DNA of 64,000 nucleotides from Burkholderiales bacterium (GCA_035560005.1 DATMAN010000101.1:146989-210988); one strand, 5' to 3'. Counted from the first letter of the stretch, positions 18,523-27,078 are shown. The notes: generated from the sequence alone by a model not told the origin. A program made the numbers and translations.

Positions 18523-19096
18523 GCGCCGGCACGTCTACCTGACCTTCGACGACGGGCCCGATCCGGCCTGGACGCCGCGCATCCTCGACGCGCTCGGGGA
18601 GGCGGGCCTCGTGGCGGCCTTCTTCACGATCGGAAAGCTGGCTCGCGTGGCGGGCGCCGTGGTGCGCCGCGCGGCGTCCGAAGGACATCTGATCGGCAAC
18701 CACAGCTGGAGCCACCGCCACCCGTGGACGATGTCGCCGGAAGCGGCCCGGCGCGAAGTCCGCGACGGGGCCACGGCGCTGGCCGACGTCGCGGGCCAGG
18801 CTCCGGCCTTTTACCGGCCACCCCACGGACGCCTGCGCCGCTGCATGGTGGAGGAGGCACGCGCGGGTGGTCAGCGCGTGGTGCTGTGGAGCCGCAGCGC
18901 GGTGGATTGGGGGCCCCTGGGTTATGCAGCCGGAATCCAGTGGCGGCTCGCCCGGGTCGCTGCCGGAGACATCGTGCTCATGCACGACGGCGGGCGAGGC
19001 ATCAATCGGCCCGATCAACTGATGCGCGCACTTCCGGAGTTTCTCTCGCGCCTGCGCCGGCAGCATCTGACCTCGGCTTCGTTGAGCGAACTCTGA
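18473..19096 (+). CDS. NodB-type polysaccharide deacetylase
   Basis: 207 residues. The ATG at 18473 is preceded by AGGAG five bases upstream; a GTG at 18458 is the alternative. The carbohydrate esterase 4 motifs are in order: TFDDGPD (motif 1, catalytic base), IGNHSWSHRH (motif 2, metal histidines), FYRPPHGRLR (motif 3), VLWSRSAVDW (motif 4) and DIVLMHDGG (motif 5). There is no signal peptide, so it probably acts at the cytoplasmic face on an N-acetyl sugar lipid made with the upstream genes. Third gene of the coupled GT28/YkoP-like/deacetylase unit. Confidence 0.9.
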   Translation: MTSTAEATGVLARGPAERRHVYLTFDDGPDPAWTPRILDALGEAGLVAAFFTIGKLARVAGAVVRRAASEGHLIGNHSWSHRHPWTMSPEAARREVRDGATALADVAGQAPAFYRPPHGRLRRCMVEEARAGGQRVVLWSRSAVDWGPLGYAAGIQWRLARVAAGDIVLMHDGGRGINRPDQLMRALPEFLSRLRRQHLTSASLSEL

Positions 19097-19305
19097 CCCG
19101 CTCGGCAGAATGCCCGGCCGATGCGCGCGCCGTGGCCTGTTCCGGCGTCAGCGCGCCGCACGGCAGCGCCCGGCAGGGCACCGACCGCGAGCGCGTCAAT
19201 CTTTGCTGGCCTGTTGCGCAATGGAGCGTAGAATCTGTGGCTCGACATCGAAGAGGCTGCCACCAGCCGAATGAGCCCGTTCGGCTTCATGGCACGCATG
19301 ACCGC

Positions 19306-19566
19306 ATGCAAACGTACGTCCGCAGGCGCCCTCGCCCGCTGGGAATCTGTGTCCGCTGCGGCACGCCTTACGGCGAGCAATCCCTGGAAAGGACCGCCAT
19401 CTGCTTGCAACCGCATCCGGATGGCGGGATGTGCGGCGGTCGCGTGACTTGGCGAGCCGACCCCAACGAGTGGGCAAAGTGCCCGGAGTGCGACGCTACG
19501 GGGTTGGTCGGCGAGAAGCCCTGCGCGCGCTGCAAAGGCGCCGGCTGGCTCTTGCAGGTCAGATAG
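19306..19566 (+). CDS. Small zinc-ribbon protein with DnaJ-type cysteine repeats
   Basis: 86 residues. Eight or more cysteines are arranged as CVRC, a CLQP...CGG pair, CPECDATG and CARCKGAGW; the last two resemble one DnaJ zinc-finger repeat unit (CxxCxGxG). Two zinc ions are likely. The start is uncertain because the frame stays open upstream, and ATG 19306 lacks a good ribosome site. No catalytic domain is visible; it may be an accessory metallochaperone or RNA-binding protein. Confidence 0.6.
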   Translation: MQTYVRRRPRPLGICVRCGTPYGEQSLERTAICLQPHPDGGMCGGRVTWRADPNEWAKCPECDATGLVGEKPCARCKGAGWLLQVR

Positions 19567-19613
19567 CCTCCTCCAGGTCAGCGAAGCGGTATCGGACAAA
19601 CAACGGAGAACGC

Positions 19614-19901
19614 ATGCCTGCCTACCTCATCGCCGATGTGGACGTCCATGATCCGAAAGGCTACGAAGAGTATCGCCGCCTGGTCGGTCCTTCCCTGCAG
19701 AAATACGGGGCGCGGTTTCTCGCCCGTGGCGGCAGGATCGAGGTGCTGGAAGGCACCTGGGCTCCGACGCGGGTCGTGATCGTGGAGTTCGAGAACGCGG
19801 AGAAGGCCCGCCGCTGGTACCAGTCCGAGGAATACCGGCCGGCCAAGGAAGCGCGGCAGCGGGCTTCCACCGCGAATTTCATCCTAGTGGAAGGCGTGTA
19901 G
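19614..19901 (+). CDS. DUF1330 family protein (first of a tandem pair)
   Basis: 95 residues, the usual length for DUF1330, a dimeric ferredoxin-like alpha/beta fold of the dimeric alpha-beta barrel superfamily. Signatures: MPAYLIADVDVHDPKGYEEY at the N-terminus, FLARGGRIEVLEG in the middle and EFENAEKARRWYQSEEY near the end. CGGAGA precedes the ATG. By my count it is identical to the next protein at 62 of 95 positions, so the pair arose by duplication. Substrate unknown. Confidence 0.9.
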   Translation: MPAYLIADVDVHDPKGYEEYRRLVGPSLQKYGARFLARGGRIEVLEGTWAPTRVVIVEFENAEKARRWYQSEEYRPAKEARQRASTANFILVEGV

Positions 19902-19945
19902 CCGAGCGGCCGCCGACCCAGACCACAGTGCGATCGGGAGCCGCG

Positions 19946-20233
19946 ATGCCCGCGTACCTGATTTCCGAAATCGAGATCCTCGATCCGGAGGGCTACGAGG
20001 AGTACCGTAGACTGGTCAAGCCGACGCTGGACAAGTACGGGGGGAAGTTCCTGGCTCGCGGCGGCAGGATCGAGGTGCTCGAAGGCCGCTGGAACCCCAG
20101 GCGCATCGTGATCTGCGAATTCGAGAACCTGGCCCGGGCACGCCAGTGGTACGACTCGCCGGAATACGAGAAAGCCAGGCAAATCCGCCAGCGGAACGCG
20201 CGCGCGAACATCATCGTTGTGGAAGGCGTGTAA
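19946..20233 (+). CDS. DUF1330 family protein (second of a tandem pair)
   Basis: 95 residues, collinear without gaps with the protein encoded at 19614-19901 and keeping the same signatures (GYEEYRRLV, FLARGGRIEVLEG, WYDSPEY). GGGAG precedes the ATG. Both copies are intact, so both are probably expressed from one transcript. The pair may form a heterodimer, which is inference from the dimeric nature of the fold. Confidence 0.9.
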   Translation: MPAYLISEIEILDPEGYEEYRRLVKPTLDKYGGKFLARGGRIEVLEGRWNPRRIVICEFENLARARQWYDSPEYEKARQIRQRNARANIIVVEGV

Positions 20234-20254
20234 GGCGCTGCGGCTCGGCGCCTT
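20232..20254. terminator. Possible bidirectional hairpin between convergent genes
   Basis: A perfect 7-bp inverted repeat, AAGGCGC and GCGCCTT, with a nine-base loop, lies between the DUF1330 stop and the end of the SRAP gene. It lacks a T tract on the plus strand, so termination activity is uncertain. Confidence 0.35.
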
Positions 20255-20256
20255 GC

Positions 20257-20967
20257 TCACGAGTCGAGCGGCCGAATCAGGTCCGGATCATCGTTCCCGG
20301 CCTTGTTGACCCGCGCGCTGACGGGATAGTGCTCGAACTCGGACAGCGCATGCGCGCGGGCGAGCTCAAGCGCTTCGTCTGCCTGGGTGAGCGTCGGATC
20401 GAGCCAGGCTGCATGGCTGTCGTCCGGCAGCGCGAGCGGCATGCGCGGGTGAATGGCGGCAAGCGCCGCTGTGGCCGGACGGGTGAGGATCGAGCAGGTC
20501 AGCAGGGGCTCTTCCTTGCCCGGAGGCGACCATGGCGCCATGAGCCCCGCGAAGCAGAAGAGCTTCCCGCCGGCCAGGCGTATGAAGCAGGGCTGCCTGA
20601 CCTTCCTGACTTCGCCGGTTGCCGGATCCACCCGTTCGACTTCCTGCCATTCGTACCACCCTTCGGCGGGAAGAAGGCAGCGGGCGCGCTGCAAGCAATG
20701 CCGCCACATCGGCTTGGTGGCGGCCTCCTCGACGCGCGCATTGAACGTCAGTCTGGGCGGCTTTTCCCCTTTCCACCAAGTCGGGATCAGCCCCCAGCGT
20801 GCCTGGGCCAGCTGCACCGCCTGCAAGGTGCGCGACCACTTCAACACCGGCACGAGGCTGGTCGGCTGCACGTTGAAGCGCCGCGGAAACGGGGTGCCGC
20901 CGCTGCGACCAGCATGCCAGACACGCTCGATCGCGGCCTGCTCCGGACTGACGTAACGGCCACACAT
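20257..20967 (-). CDS. SRAP-domain protein (YedK/HMCES family)
   Basis: 236 residues. The catalytic Cys2 follows the initiator Met (MCGRYV), the essential feature of SRAP proteins, which form a thiazolidine crosslink with abasic sites in single-stranded DNA. Other conserved points: RFNVQPTSLVPV, RWGLIPTWWKG, FNARVEEA, the active-site glutamate in LLPAEGWYEW and the histidine in IHPRMPLAL. It is a cytoplasmic DNA-repair protein that protects replication forks at abasic lesions. Length matches E. coli YedK plus a short tail. Confidence 0.93.
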   Translation of the reverse strand: MCGRYVSPEQAAIERVWHAGRSGGTPFPRRFNVQPTSLVPVLKWSRTLQAVQLAQARWGLIPTWWKGEKPPRLTFNARVEEAATKPMWRHCLQRARCLLPAEGWYEWQEVERVDPATGEVRKVRQPCFIRLAGGKLFCFAGLMAPWSPPGKEEPLLTCSILTRPATAALAAIHPRMPLALPDDSHAAWLDPTLTQADEALELARAHALSEFEHYPVSARVNKAGNDDPDLIRPLDS

Positions 20968-21154
20968 CGGCCTACATATTGCCGCGCCAGGCGGCCTCCG
21001 TCAGCGTGCGGTGGGGCTCGCCTTGCCGCCGTAAGCGGCCTGTAATGGGCGGCTTGGAATACTCGCACCACAGGAGGTCCGGCAGGCGGTCCTGGCCCAG
21101 GCCGCTTGTGTCGCCGTCACGCGCGTCGCGCCGGACAAACGGGAGGAGATGCGC

Positions 21155-22162
21155 ATGGGACGACGCGTTGCCTTGCTCTTCGATGGTACCTGGAACAATC
21201 GAAAGGACCGGACCAATGTGGTGCGCATGCGCGATTCGATCCAATCCACCGGCCTTGAGGATCCCGAACAACCCTGCTACTACGACACCGGGGTAGGCAC
21301 GCACTGGTATCGGCGCTTCACCGGCGGGGCATTCGGGCGCGGATTGTCGGAGAACATCCGCGCAGGCTATGCATGGCTCGCTCGGACCTACCGGCCGCAG
21401 GACGAAATCTTCCTGTTCGGTTTCAGTCGCGGCGCCTACACCGCCCGCAGTCTGGTCGGCCTGATTCGGAAGTGCGGTCTTCCGAAGAACGTCGACCAGG
21501 CGCTTCTGGACCAGGCTTACACCCTGTACCGCGACAAGAACATTGCCCCGGACGATCCTCCCGCGGTCGGTTTCCGGAACGCGCACTCACGCGAGATCCG
21601 GGTGCACTTCATCGGCGTCTGGGACACGGTCGGCGCACTCGGCATTCCGGTTTCGCACGTGCCCTTCGGCAGGGATTACTACCGCTGGCACGACACCGAA
21701 CTTTCCAAGATCGTCGACTACGCCTACCACGCCGTAGCCATCGACGAACGGCGCAGGGACTACGCGGTGGCCGTGTGGACCCGGATCAAGCCCGAGAACC
21801 GCGAAGTGGAGCAGCGCTGGTTCATCGGAGCCCACGCCAACGTCGGCGGCGGGTATGACAAGGATCCGGTCGACACGCTGCCCAATCCGCCCCTGCGCTG
21901 GATCCAGGACAAAGCCGAAGCCGCGGGTTTACGCCTGAAGTCCAAAGTCGTGATCGGTCCCGATGACCATCTGGCCGAAGTCAACGACTCGTTCAAGGAG
22001 TTCATGTTCGGCCTCTACCAGCGCTTCAAGGATCCGTTCGCCCGTCCCTTCGGCTCCGGGGTGAATGAAACCGTCGACGAGAGCGTCTGGAACCGCTGGC
22101 GCTACGATCCCGAGTATCGCCCCGCGTCCCTGCTGCGGCATCCGGCCTGTCCGGAACTGTAA
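21155..22162 (+). CDS. DUF2235 alpha/beta-hydrolase (Tle1-like phospholipase fold)
   Basis: 335 residues. ATG 21155 is chosen because GGGAGGAG lies six bases before it; ATG 21149 would sit on that site. The N-terminus LLFDGTWNN and the nucleophile motif FGFSRGAYTARSL are the DUF2235 signature shared with type VI lipase effectors of the Tle1 group. HFIGVWDTVGALG and FIGAHANVGGGY supply the acid and histidine regions. No VgrG, PAAR or immunity gene adjoins it and no signal peptide is present. It is more likely a housekeeping or defence hydrolase than a secreted effector; function unproven. Confidence 0.88.
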   Translation: MGRRVALLFDGTWNNRKDRTNVVRMRDSIQSTGLEDPEQPCYYDTGVGTHWYRRFTGGAFGRGLSENIRAGYAWLARTYRPQDEIFLFGFSRGAYTARSLVGLIRKCGLPKNVDQALLDQAYTLYRDKNIAPDDPPAVGFRNAHSREIRVHFIGVWDTVGALGIPVSHVPFGRDYYRWHDTELSKIVDYAYHAVAIDERRRDYAVAVWTRIKPENREVEQRWFIGAHANVGGGYDKDPVDTLPNPPLRWIQDKAEAAGLRLKSKVVIGPDDHLAEVNDSFKEFMFGLYQRFKDPFARPFGSGVNETVDESVWNRWRYDPEYRPASLLRHPACPEL

Positions 22163-22201
22163 TCCGGCGCGCGGCCGGCCCGCGGTTGCGCGTTGTGCGA
22201 T

Positions 22202-22651
22202 CTATCGCGCAGCCTGCCCCCGGGGCACGATGAGGGACGCGCCCTTCAGGTCCGTCGGCAGGATCTCGAACAGCAGATGGGTATTGGGACGGCCGGTCTT
22301 GTTATTGACACGGTGGCTTACATCGCCGGTCTCGAAAAAGAAGTCGCCTGCGCGATAGATCACGGTCTTGTCCGGCAGGATGTACTCCATTTCGCCCGCC
22401 GTCATCTGGCGGATGCCCGGACCGACGTGGTTGTGGTCGCCCACATGTCCTCCAGGCGCGATGGTGATCTCGGTGATCCTCAGCTTGTATCGGTCTTTCA
22501 GCTCGGGGAGATGGCCGCCTGTGATCGGGGCCTCGTACAGGATCCGTGCGGAGACACCTTGGGTGTCCACCTTCAGGGGTTCGGCCGCCTGTGCCAGAAA
22601 CCCCGCCGTGAAGAGTATTACTATCGCGGCGAAACATGTTCTGGAAATCAT
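22202..22651 (-). CDS. Exported cupin-domain protein
   Basis: 149 residues. GGTGGAGG lies eight bases before the ATG. Residues 1-22 are a signal peptide (ending FLAQA before AEPLKV). The rest is one cupin barrel with metal-site motif 1 around GGHVGDHNHVGPGIRQMTAGE and motif 2 around FFFETGDVSHRVNN, so a periplasmic metal-binding cupin. It is divergent from an HxlR regulator gene, with a palindrome between them, which suggests induction by a redox or electrophile signal. Enzymatic activity unknown. Confidence 0.82.
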   Translation of the reverse strand: MISRTCFAAIVILFTAGFLAQAAEPLKVDTQGVSARILYEAPITGGHLPELKDRYKLRITEITIAPGGHVGDHNHVGPGIRQMTAGEMEYILPDKTVIYRAGDFFFETGDVSHRVNNKTGRPNTHLLFEILPTDLKGASLIVPRGQAAR

Positions 22652-22723
22652 CGCGTAGTCCTCCACCTTGTCGTCCGAACCTCGGGCGAGAGCAGTCGAG
22701 TCTAGGCGCGACGCCCGCCGGGT

Positions 22724-22744
22724 CAAGTACGAAAATCGTAGTTG
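22724..22744. promoter_or_regulatory. Candidate HxlR operator palindrome
   Basis: A 21-bp near-perfect dyad (CAA-G-TACGA-AAA-TCGTA-G-TTG) between the divergent cupin and hxlR-type genes; only the flanking G pair and the centre break symmetry. Related regulators (YodB, HypR, HxlR) bind dyads of the same length with TAC/GTA half sites. Confidence 0.6.
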
Positions 22745-22806
22745 ATCGGAGCCCTCCGGCGCTCGTAGACTGCGAGCGAGCACGGCACGCCACAAGGTTC
22801 GAGTCC

Positions 22807-23529
22807 ATGGCTCGATACGGCCAGTACTGTCCCATCGCCAAGGCGCTGGAGTTGCTCGGCGAACGCTGGACGCTGCTGATCGTGCGCGAGCTGCTGATGG
22901 GGAGCCGTCGTTTCAACGAGCTGCGGCGCGGTGTCCCTCTCATGTCTCCATCGATGCTCTCGCAGCGGCTCAGAACGCTGACAGAGGCGGGAGTTGTCGT
23001 CCGGGAAGCCGGCTCGAGCACAGTCACCCCTGAATATCACCTGACGCCTGCCGGCGAAGAGCTGCGGCCCCTGATCCTCCAGCTCGGCACGTGGGGACAA
23101 CGCTGGTCCCGGAGCACGATGGCCGCGAACGACCTCGACGCCAGTTTTCTGATGTGGGACATTCGGCGAAACGTGCGCGCCGACAAGCTTCCCGAAAGAC
23201 GCACCGTGATCTATTTCGAGTATCCGGACGCGAAGAAAACGATGAGACGCTGGTGGCTGGTGGTCGACCGCGGCGAAGTCGACCTGTGCCTGGAAGATCC
23301 CGGCTTCGAGGTCGACGTCATGATCGGCGCGAGTCTGGCAACGATGACGCGCGTGTGGATGGGTGATCTTCCCCTCGGCGAGGCGCGCGCCGCCGGTCTG
23401 GTCAAGATTCTGGGAGCGAGGCACCTCGCTCGCAGTGTCGGAGACTGGCTGGGACTGAGTCCCTTTGCAAGCGTCGCTCCGGCACGGCAGGCCGGGTCCG
23501 CGACCTCTCCGCCTGATCGCTTGGCGTAA
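22807..23529 (+). CDS. HxlR-family transcriptional regulator with C-terminal SCP2-like domain
   Basis: 240 residues. The first 100 form the HxlR winged helix, with the conserved N-terminal Cys8 (YGQYCPIAKALELLGERW) that senses redox or electrophiles in characterised members, and the helix-turn-helix segment SPSMLSQRLRTL. The C-terminal 120 residues (YFEYPDAKKTMRRWWLVV, VDVMIGASLATMTRVWMGD) look like the sterol-carrier-type domain often fused to this class. It is divergent from the cupin gene and probably controls both promoters through the dyad in between. Confidence 0.88.
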   Translation: MARYGQYCPIAKALELLGERWTLLIVRELLMGSRRFNELRRGVPLMSPSMLSQRLRTLTEAGVVVREAGSSTVTPEYHLTPAGEELRPLILQLGTWGQRWSRSTMAANDLDASFLMWDIRRNVRADKLPERRTVIYFEYPDAKKTMRRWWLVVDRGEVDLCLEDPGFEVDVMIGASLATMTRVWMGDLPLGEARAAGLVKILGARHLARSVGDWLGLSPFASVAPARQAGSATSPPDRLA

Positions 23530-23744
23530 TCGACTTGTGACGGAATTCTCGGCCGATCGAGTTCGGTGAAGCGTCCAAGGAGCGCTCCGCGAGACGCCAA
23601 CGCGCGCTTGCGTCGGTGGTTGCTTTCGTGCCGGCGTTGACGGATCGCGAGCAACAGCAGTAGCCTTTCAATCAGCCGCAGCACTCAATACCAAAACAAC
23701 CACAACACCGGCTGAAGCGCTACAGATTCTCAAGGGAGGAGCAA

Positions 23745-24041
23745 ATGAAAGAGTTCCGTTGCCCGCATTGCGGGCAGTCCACGTTTTCCACGCTTTGCAC
23801 CGACTGCCTGGCCGAAGGCATTAGGATTCAGGAAGTTAGATCTATTTTCCACGTCGGCCGCTGCCATCGCTGTGGACACGTGGACGATGAGCCGTGCGCG
23901 GCGCGCATCGGTGCGAACAGGGCGATCGCCCGCGCCTGGCAGCAGGGGGCCAAGGCGCTCAAACAGTTCGGCCACCTGGCCGGCAAGCTCGCCACCCGGG
24001 CGGCCGAATCGATGCGCGGTGGTTCGACTTCCGCTTCCTAG
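23745..24041 (+). CDS. Small zinc-ribbon protein
   Basis: 98 residues behind a strong GGGAGGAG ribosome site. Cysteine pairs CPHC (residues 6-9), CTDC (18-21) and CHRC (40-43) suggest a zinc ribbon. The remainder is a helical, Ala-rich tail (RAIARAWQQGAKALKQFG). The gene stands alone, in the gap between the HxlR gene and the convergent PQQ dehydrogenase. No function can be read from the sequence. Confidence 0.65.
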   Translation: MKEFRCPHCGQSTFSTLCTDCLAEGIRIQEVRSIFHVGRCHRCGHVDDEPCAARIGANRAIARAWQQGAKALKQFGHLAGKLATRAAESMRGGSTSAS

Positions 24042-24090
24042 CGGTGCGCGAAACGCGCACCCTCGGCGGCGAGGCGCAGGCCGGCGCTGA

Positions 24091-25932
24091 TCAGTCCGCC
24101 AGACCGAACACGACCAGCGCCTCGCCTTGCCGGTAGCCAAACAGCTGGCTCCCGCCCGCTGCGACCGCGATGTACTGCCTGCCGTCCACCAGATACGTGA
24201 CCGGCGGGGCGTTCACGCCGGCACCGCAGTTGAACTGCCAGAGCAGATCGCCGGTGCGGGAATCGAAGGCGTTGAAGGTGCCGTTGCCCTCCCCGACGAA
24301 CAGCAGATCGCCTGCCGTGGCCAGCACACCGCCGATCAGCGGCTGGGCACTGCGCCACTGCCAGCGGATCCTGCCATGATCGAGCGTGTCGATCGCGCTC
24401 AGCATGCCCCACTGCGGCCCGTTGACCGGTTCTACTGCGGTGTAGCGCACGGCGGGCTTGTCTGCCGTGGCTGGAATCTCGCGCACCGTGTAGCGCATCG
24501 GCATGTGCAGCGCAGCCACGTATGCGAGCCCCGAGCGCGGGTCGAACGACACCGGTGACCAGTTGGCGCCGCCCGCGGCGCCCGGCGAAATCTCGATGCC
24601 TTCCACCGTTGGCCGCTTGAAGAGATTGGCTTGCGGGACGAAGGGCTGCGACTTGTACAGGAACTGGCCGGTGCGGCGGTCAAGGACATAGAACCAGCCG
24701 GTCTTCGACGCGTGCCCCACCGCGGGGACTTTCCTGCCGCCCACGGCGGCCTCGAACAGCACCGGAGAACTGGCGACGTCGTAGCCCCACATGTCGTGCG
24801 GCACGATCTGGAAATACCACTTGAGCCTGCCGGTTTCCACGTCGAGCGCCACCAGCGACACGGTGTACAGGTTGTCGCCCGGACGCGTAAGGTCGTCCAT
24901 CTGCGGTGACGGATTGCCGATGCCGGCATAGAGCAGCCCGAGTTGCGGGTCGATCGCCGGAGTGGTCCAAGCCGAGCCTCCGCCGCGCTTCCACGCGTCC
25001 TTGTATTGCGCCGCGCTGGCCTTCTCGCGCGCGATGTCGCGCTCCAGCGCTTCGCCTTCCGGCGTGGTGGTGCGGAACTCACCCTCCCAGTTTTCGGTGG
25101 TGGAATCGAACTGCCAGACCTTCCTCCCGCTCGCCGCGTCGAACGCGGCGTAGAACCCGGCGCGCTGACTCTGTCCGGCGATGCCCACGACCGCACCGAC
25201 CGGCGCGCCCGGACGGTCGGAATCCAGATGCAATCCGTAGCCCACGCCGGTGATGCCGATGATGACCTTTCCCTTGTAGACCACCGGCGCCATGTTGGCG
25301 CCCACCCCGGTCGTGCCGGTCACGCGTTGGGCGCGCAGCGGATCGTCCTTTGCAAGCTGCTCGAGCTTCTCTTCCGGCCCGCCCAGTTCCTCCACCAGTG
25401 CGATGTCCCATTCGATCGCGCCGGTCGCGGCGTTCAGCGCAATCAGCCGCGCGTCCACGGTGCCGATGAAGACCTTGCCGTAGGCGACCGCGACCCCGCG
25501 ATTGGCCGGGCCGCAGCACATCTTCTGCGAGCGCCGCTTGTGCTCGTAGCGCCACAACTGCCTGCCGCTGCGCGCGTCCAGCGCCACCACGTGGTTGAAC
25601 GGCAGCGACAGGTACATGACCCCGTCCACGACGATCGGTGTGGCCTGGAACGTCGAAGATACCCCGCTCTGGTAGATCCATTTCGGAACCAGCTTCCTGA
25701 CGTTGCCGGTAGTGATGCGGGACAGCGGCGAGAAACGCTGATTGGTGTAGTCGCGCCCGTTGTGCAGCCAGTTCGCGGCTTCCTTCGCCGCTGCGAGCAG
25801 TCGCTCGTCGGTCACCTGCGCGCCCCACGCGAAAGACAGGCTCACGGCGCAGAGCACGCCCAGCAACCCAGGCACGCAAACCATGAAGGGGCGAAGACAC
25901 GAAGACGTCCGTGAATTGGCCGCCCACGTCAT
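24091..25932 (-). CDS. PQQ-dependent alcohol dehydrogenase-like quinoprotein
   Basis: 613 residues. The eight-bladed propeller has repeated FDARSGRQLWRY and LDVETGRLKWYFQ-type tryptophan docking motifs. The adjacent cysteines C139-C140 (KMCCGPANRG) that form the unusual vicinal disulfide under PQQ are present. There is no C-terminal cytochrome c domain, so electrons must leave to a separate carrier, and none is encoded nearby. ATG 25932 has GGAG eight bases upstream; ATG 25884 gives a compact 22-residue signal peptide (MVCVPGLLGVLCAVSLSFAW) and is a real alternative. Periplasmic; substrate probably a primary alcohol or aldehyde. Confidence 0.88.
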   Translation of the reverse strand: MTWAANSRTSSCLRPFMVCVPGLLGVLCAVSLSFAWGAQVTDERLLAAAKEAANWLHNGRDYTNQRFSPLSRITTGNVRKLVPKWIYQSGVSSTFQATPIVVDGVMYLSLPFNHVVALDARSGRQLWRYEHKRRSQKMCCGPANRGVAVAYGKVFIGTVDARLIALNAATGAIEWDIALVEELGGPEEKLEQLAKDDPLRAQRVTGTTGVGANMAPVVYKGKVIIGITGVGYGLHLDSDRPGAPVGAVVGIAGQSQRAGFYAAFDAASGRKVWQFDSTTENWEGEFRTTTPEGEALERDIAREKASAAQYKDAWKRGGGSAWTTPAIDPQLGLLYAGIGNPSPQMDDLTRPGDNLYTVSLVALDVETGRLKWYFQIVPHDMWGYDVASSPVLFEAAVGGRKVPAVGHASKTGWFYVLDRRTGQFLYKSQPFVPQANLFKRPTVEGIEISPGAAGGANWSPVSFDPRSGLAYVAALHMPMRYTVREIPATADKPAVRYTAVEPVNGPQWGMLSAIDTLDHGRIRWQWRSAQPLIGGVLATAGDLLFVGEGNGTFNAFDSRTGDLLWQFNCGAGVNAPPVTYLVDGRQYIAVAAGGSQLFGYRQGEALVVFGLAD

Positions 25933-26022
25933 GAGTGTCTCCGGATGGCCGACGCGCCTTTCCATTGCGTCGCCGGGCGCTGCCTTTCGCATCTTCGCGT
26001 TTCGCTCCTTCCGATCCGCTGC

Positions 26023-27078
26023 TCAGCGAAGCCCGGCATTGAAGGCTTCCAGCGCCGCGGCGCCCGGGCACAGATCGGCTTCGTTGAGCTGGTTGAAAGG
26101 CGCATCCACGGTGCGCAGCCGGGCGTGCAGGTCTTCGGGCTCGCGATCGATGTAGAGCAGTCCGGTCACGATTTCCCCGGCCGCCTTGCGTTGCTCGAGG
26201 TAATGCATGGCGTGGATGCGGTCGTGCGGATCGTAATGAGCCTCCAGCTTGCGCAGCTTGAGCACCGAACCATCGTGCTGAGTGATCGTCTCGACGGTTC
26301 CCGGTTCGTACGCGGCCTGGATCGGCGCGCGGGGCGGGATGACGTCGAGCCGGTTCACCGCGTCGTTGTGCTCACGCACATAGTCATAGCTCTTGGTGGA
26401 GCCGTCGTGGTTGTTGAACGCCACGCACGGAGAAATCACGTCGAGAAAGGCCGCGCCGCGGTGCAGGATCGCCCCCTTGATCAGGGGCACGAGCTGGTCC
26501 TTGTCCCCCGAGAAGCCGCGGGCCACGTAGGTCGCGCCCATCTGCAGCGCCAGCGCCACCATGTCGATCGCGTCGTCGAGGTTCGCGTTGCCGCGCTTGT
26601 CCTTCGACCCCGGATCGGCGGTGGCGGAAAACTGGCCCTTGGTCAGGCCGTACACGCCGTTGTTCTCGACGATGTAGACCATGTTGACACCGCGGCGCAG
26701 GATGTGAGCGAACTGCCCGAGCCCGATCGAGGCGGAGTCGCCGTCGCCCGACACACCCATGTAGATCAGCTCGCGATTGGCCAGATTGGCGCCGGTGAGC
26801 ACCGAAGGCATGCGGCCATGAACCGAGTTGAAGCCGTGCGAGCTGCCGAGAAAATAGGTCGGCGTCTTCGACGAACAGCCGATGCCGGAGATCTTCGCGA
26901 TCCGGTGCGGCGCGAGGTCCAGCTCGAAGCAGGCCTGGATGATCGCCGCGCTGATCGAGTCGTGGCCGCAGCCCGCGCACAGCGTCGAGATCGCCCCCTC
27001 GTAATCGCGGCGCGTGTAGCCGAGCTTGTTCTTGGGCAGCTCGGGGTGGTGCAGCTTCGGTTTGGCTATGTACGTCAT
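26023..27078 (-). CDS. korB: 2-oxoacid:acceptor oxidoreductase beta subunit (KorB)
   Basis: 351 residues. The TPP-binding subunit: GVSGDGDSASIG (motif from residue 108) and VENNGVYGLTKGQ complete the thiamine motif. Cysteines C34, C37, C68 and C218 (TLCAGCGHD, GIGCSS, SPCVAF) would hold the [4Fe-4S] cluster. It decarboxylates a 2-oxoacid and passes electrons to ferredoxin or to KorC. It lies downstream of korA with a 228-base gap, unusually long for subunits of one enzyme. Closest role by set: the 2-oxoglutarate:NADP oxidoreductase of Azoarcus evansii. Confidence 0.9.
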   Translation of the reverse strand: MTYIAKPKLHHPELPKNKLGYTRRDYEGAISTLCAGCGHDSISAAIIQACFELDLAPHRIAKISGIGCSSKTPTYFLGSSHGFNSVHGRMPSVLTGANLANRELIYMGVSGDGDSASIGLGQFAHILRRGVNMVYIVENNGVYGLTKGQFSATADPGSKDKRGNANLDDAIDMVALALQMGATYVARGFSGDKDQLVPLIKGAILHRGAAFLDVISPCVAFNNHDGSTKSYDYVREHNDAVNRLDVIPPRAPIQAAYEPGTVETITQHDGSVLKLRKLEAHYDPHDRIHAMHYLEQRKAAGEIVTGLLYIDREPEDLHARLRTVDAPFNQLNEADLCPGAAALEAFNAGLR

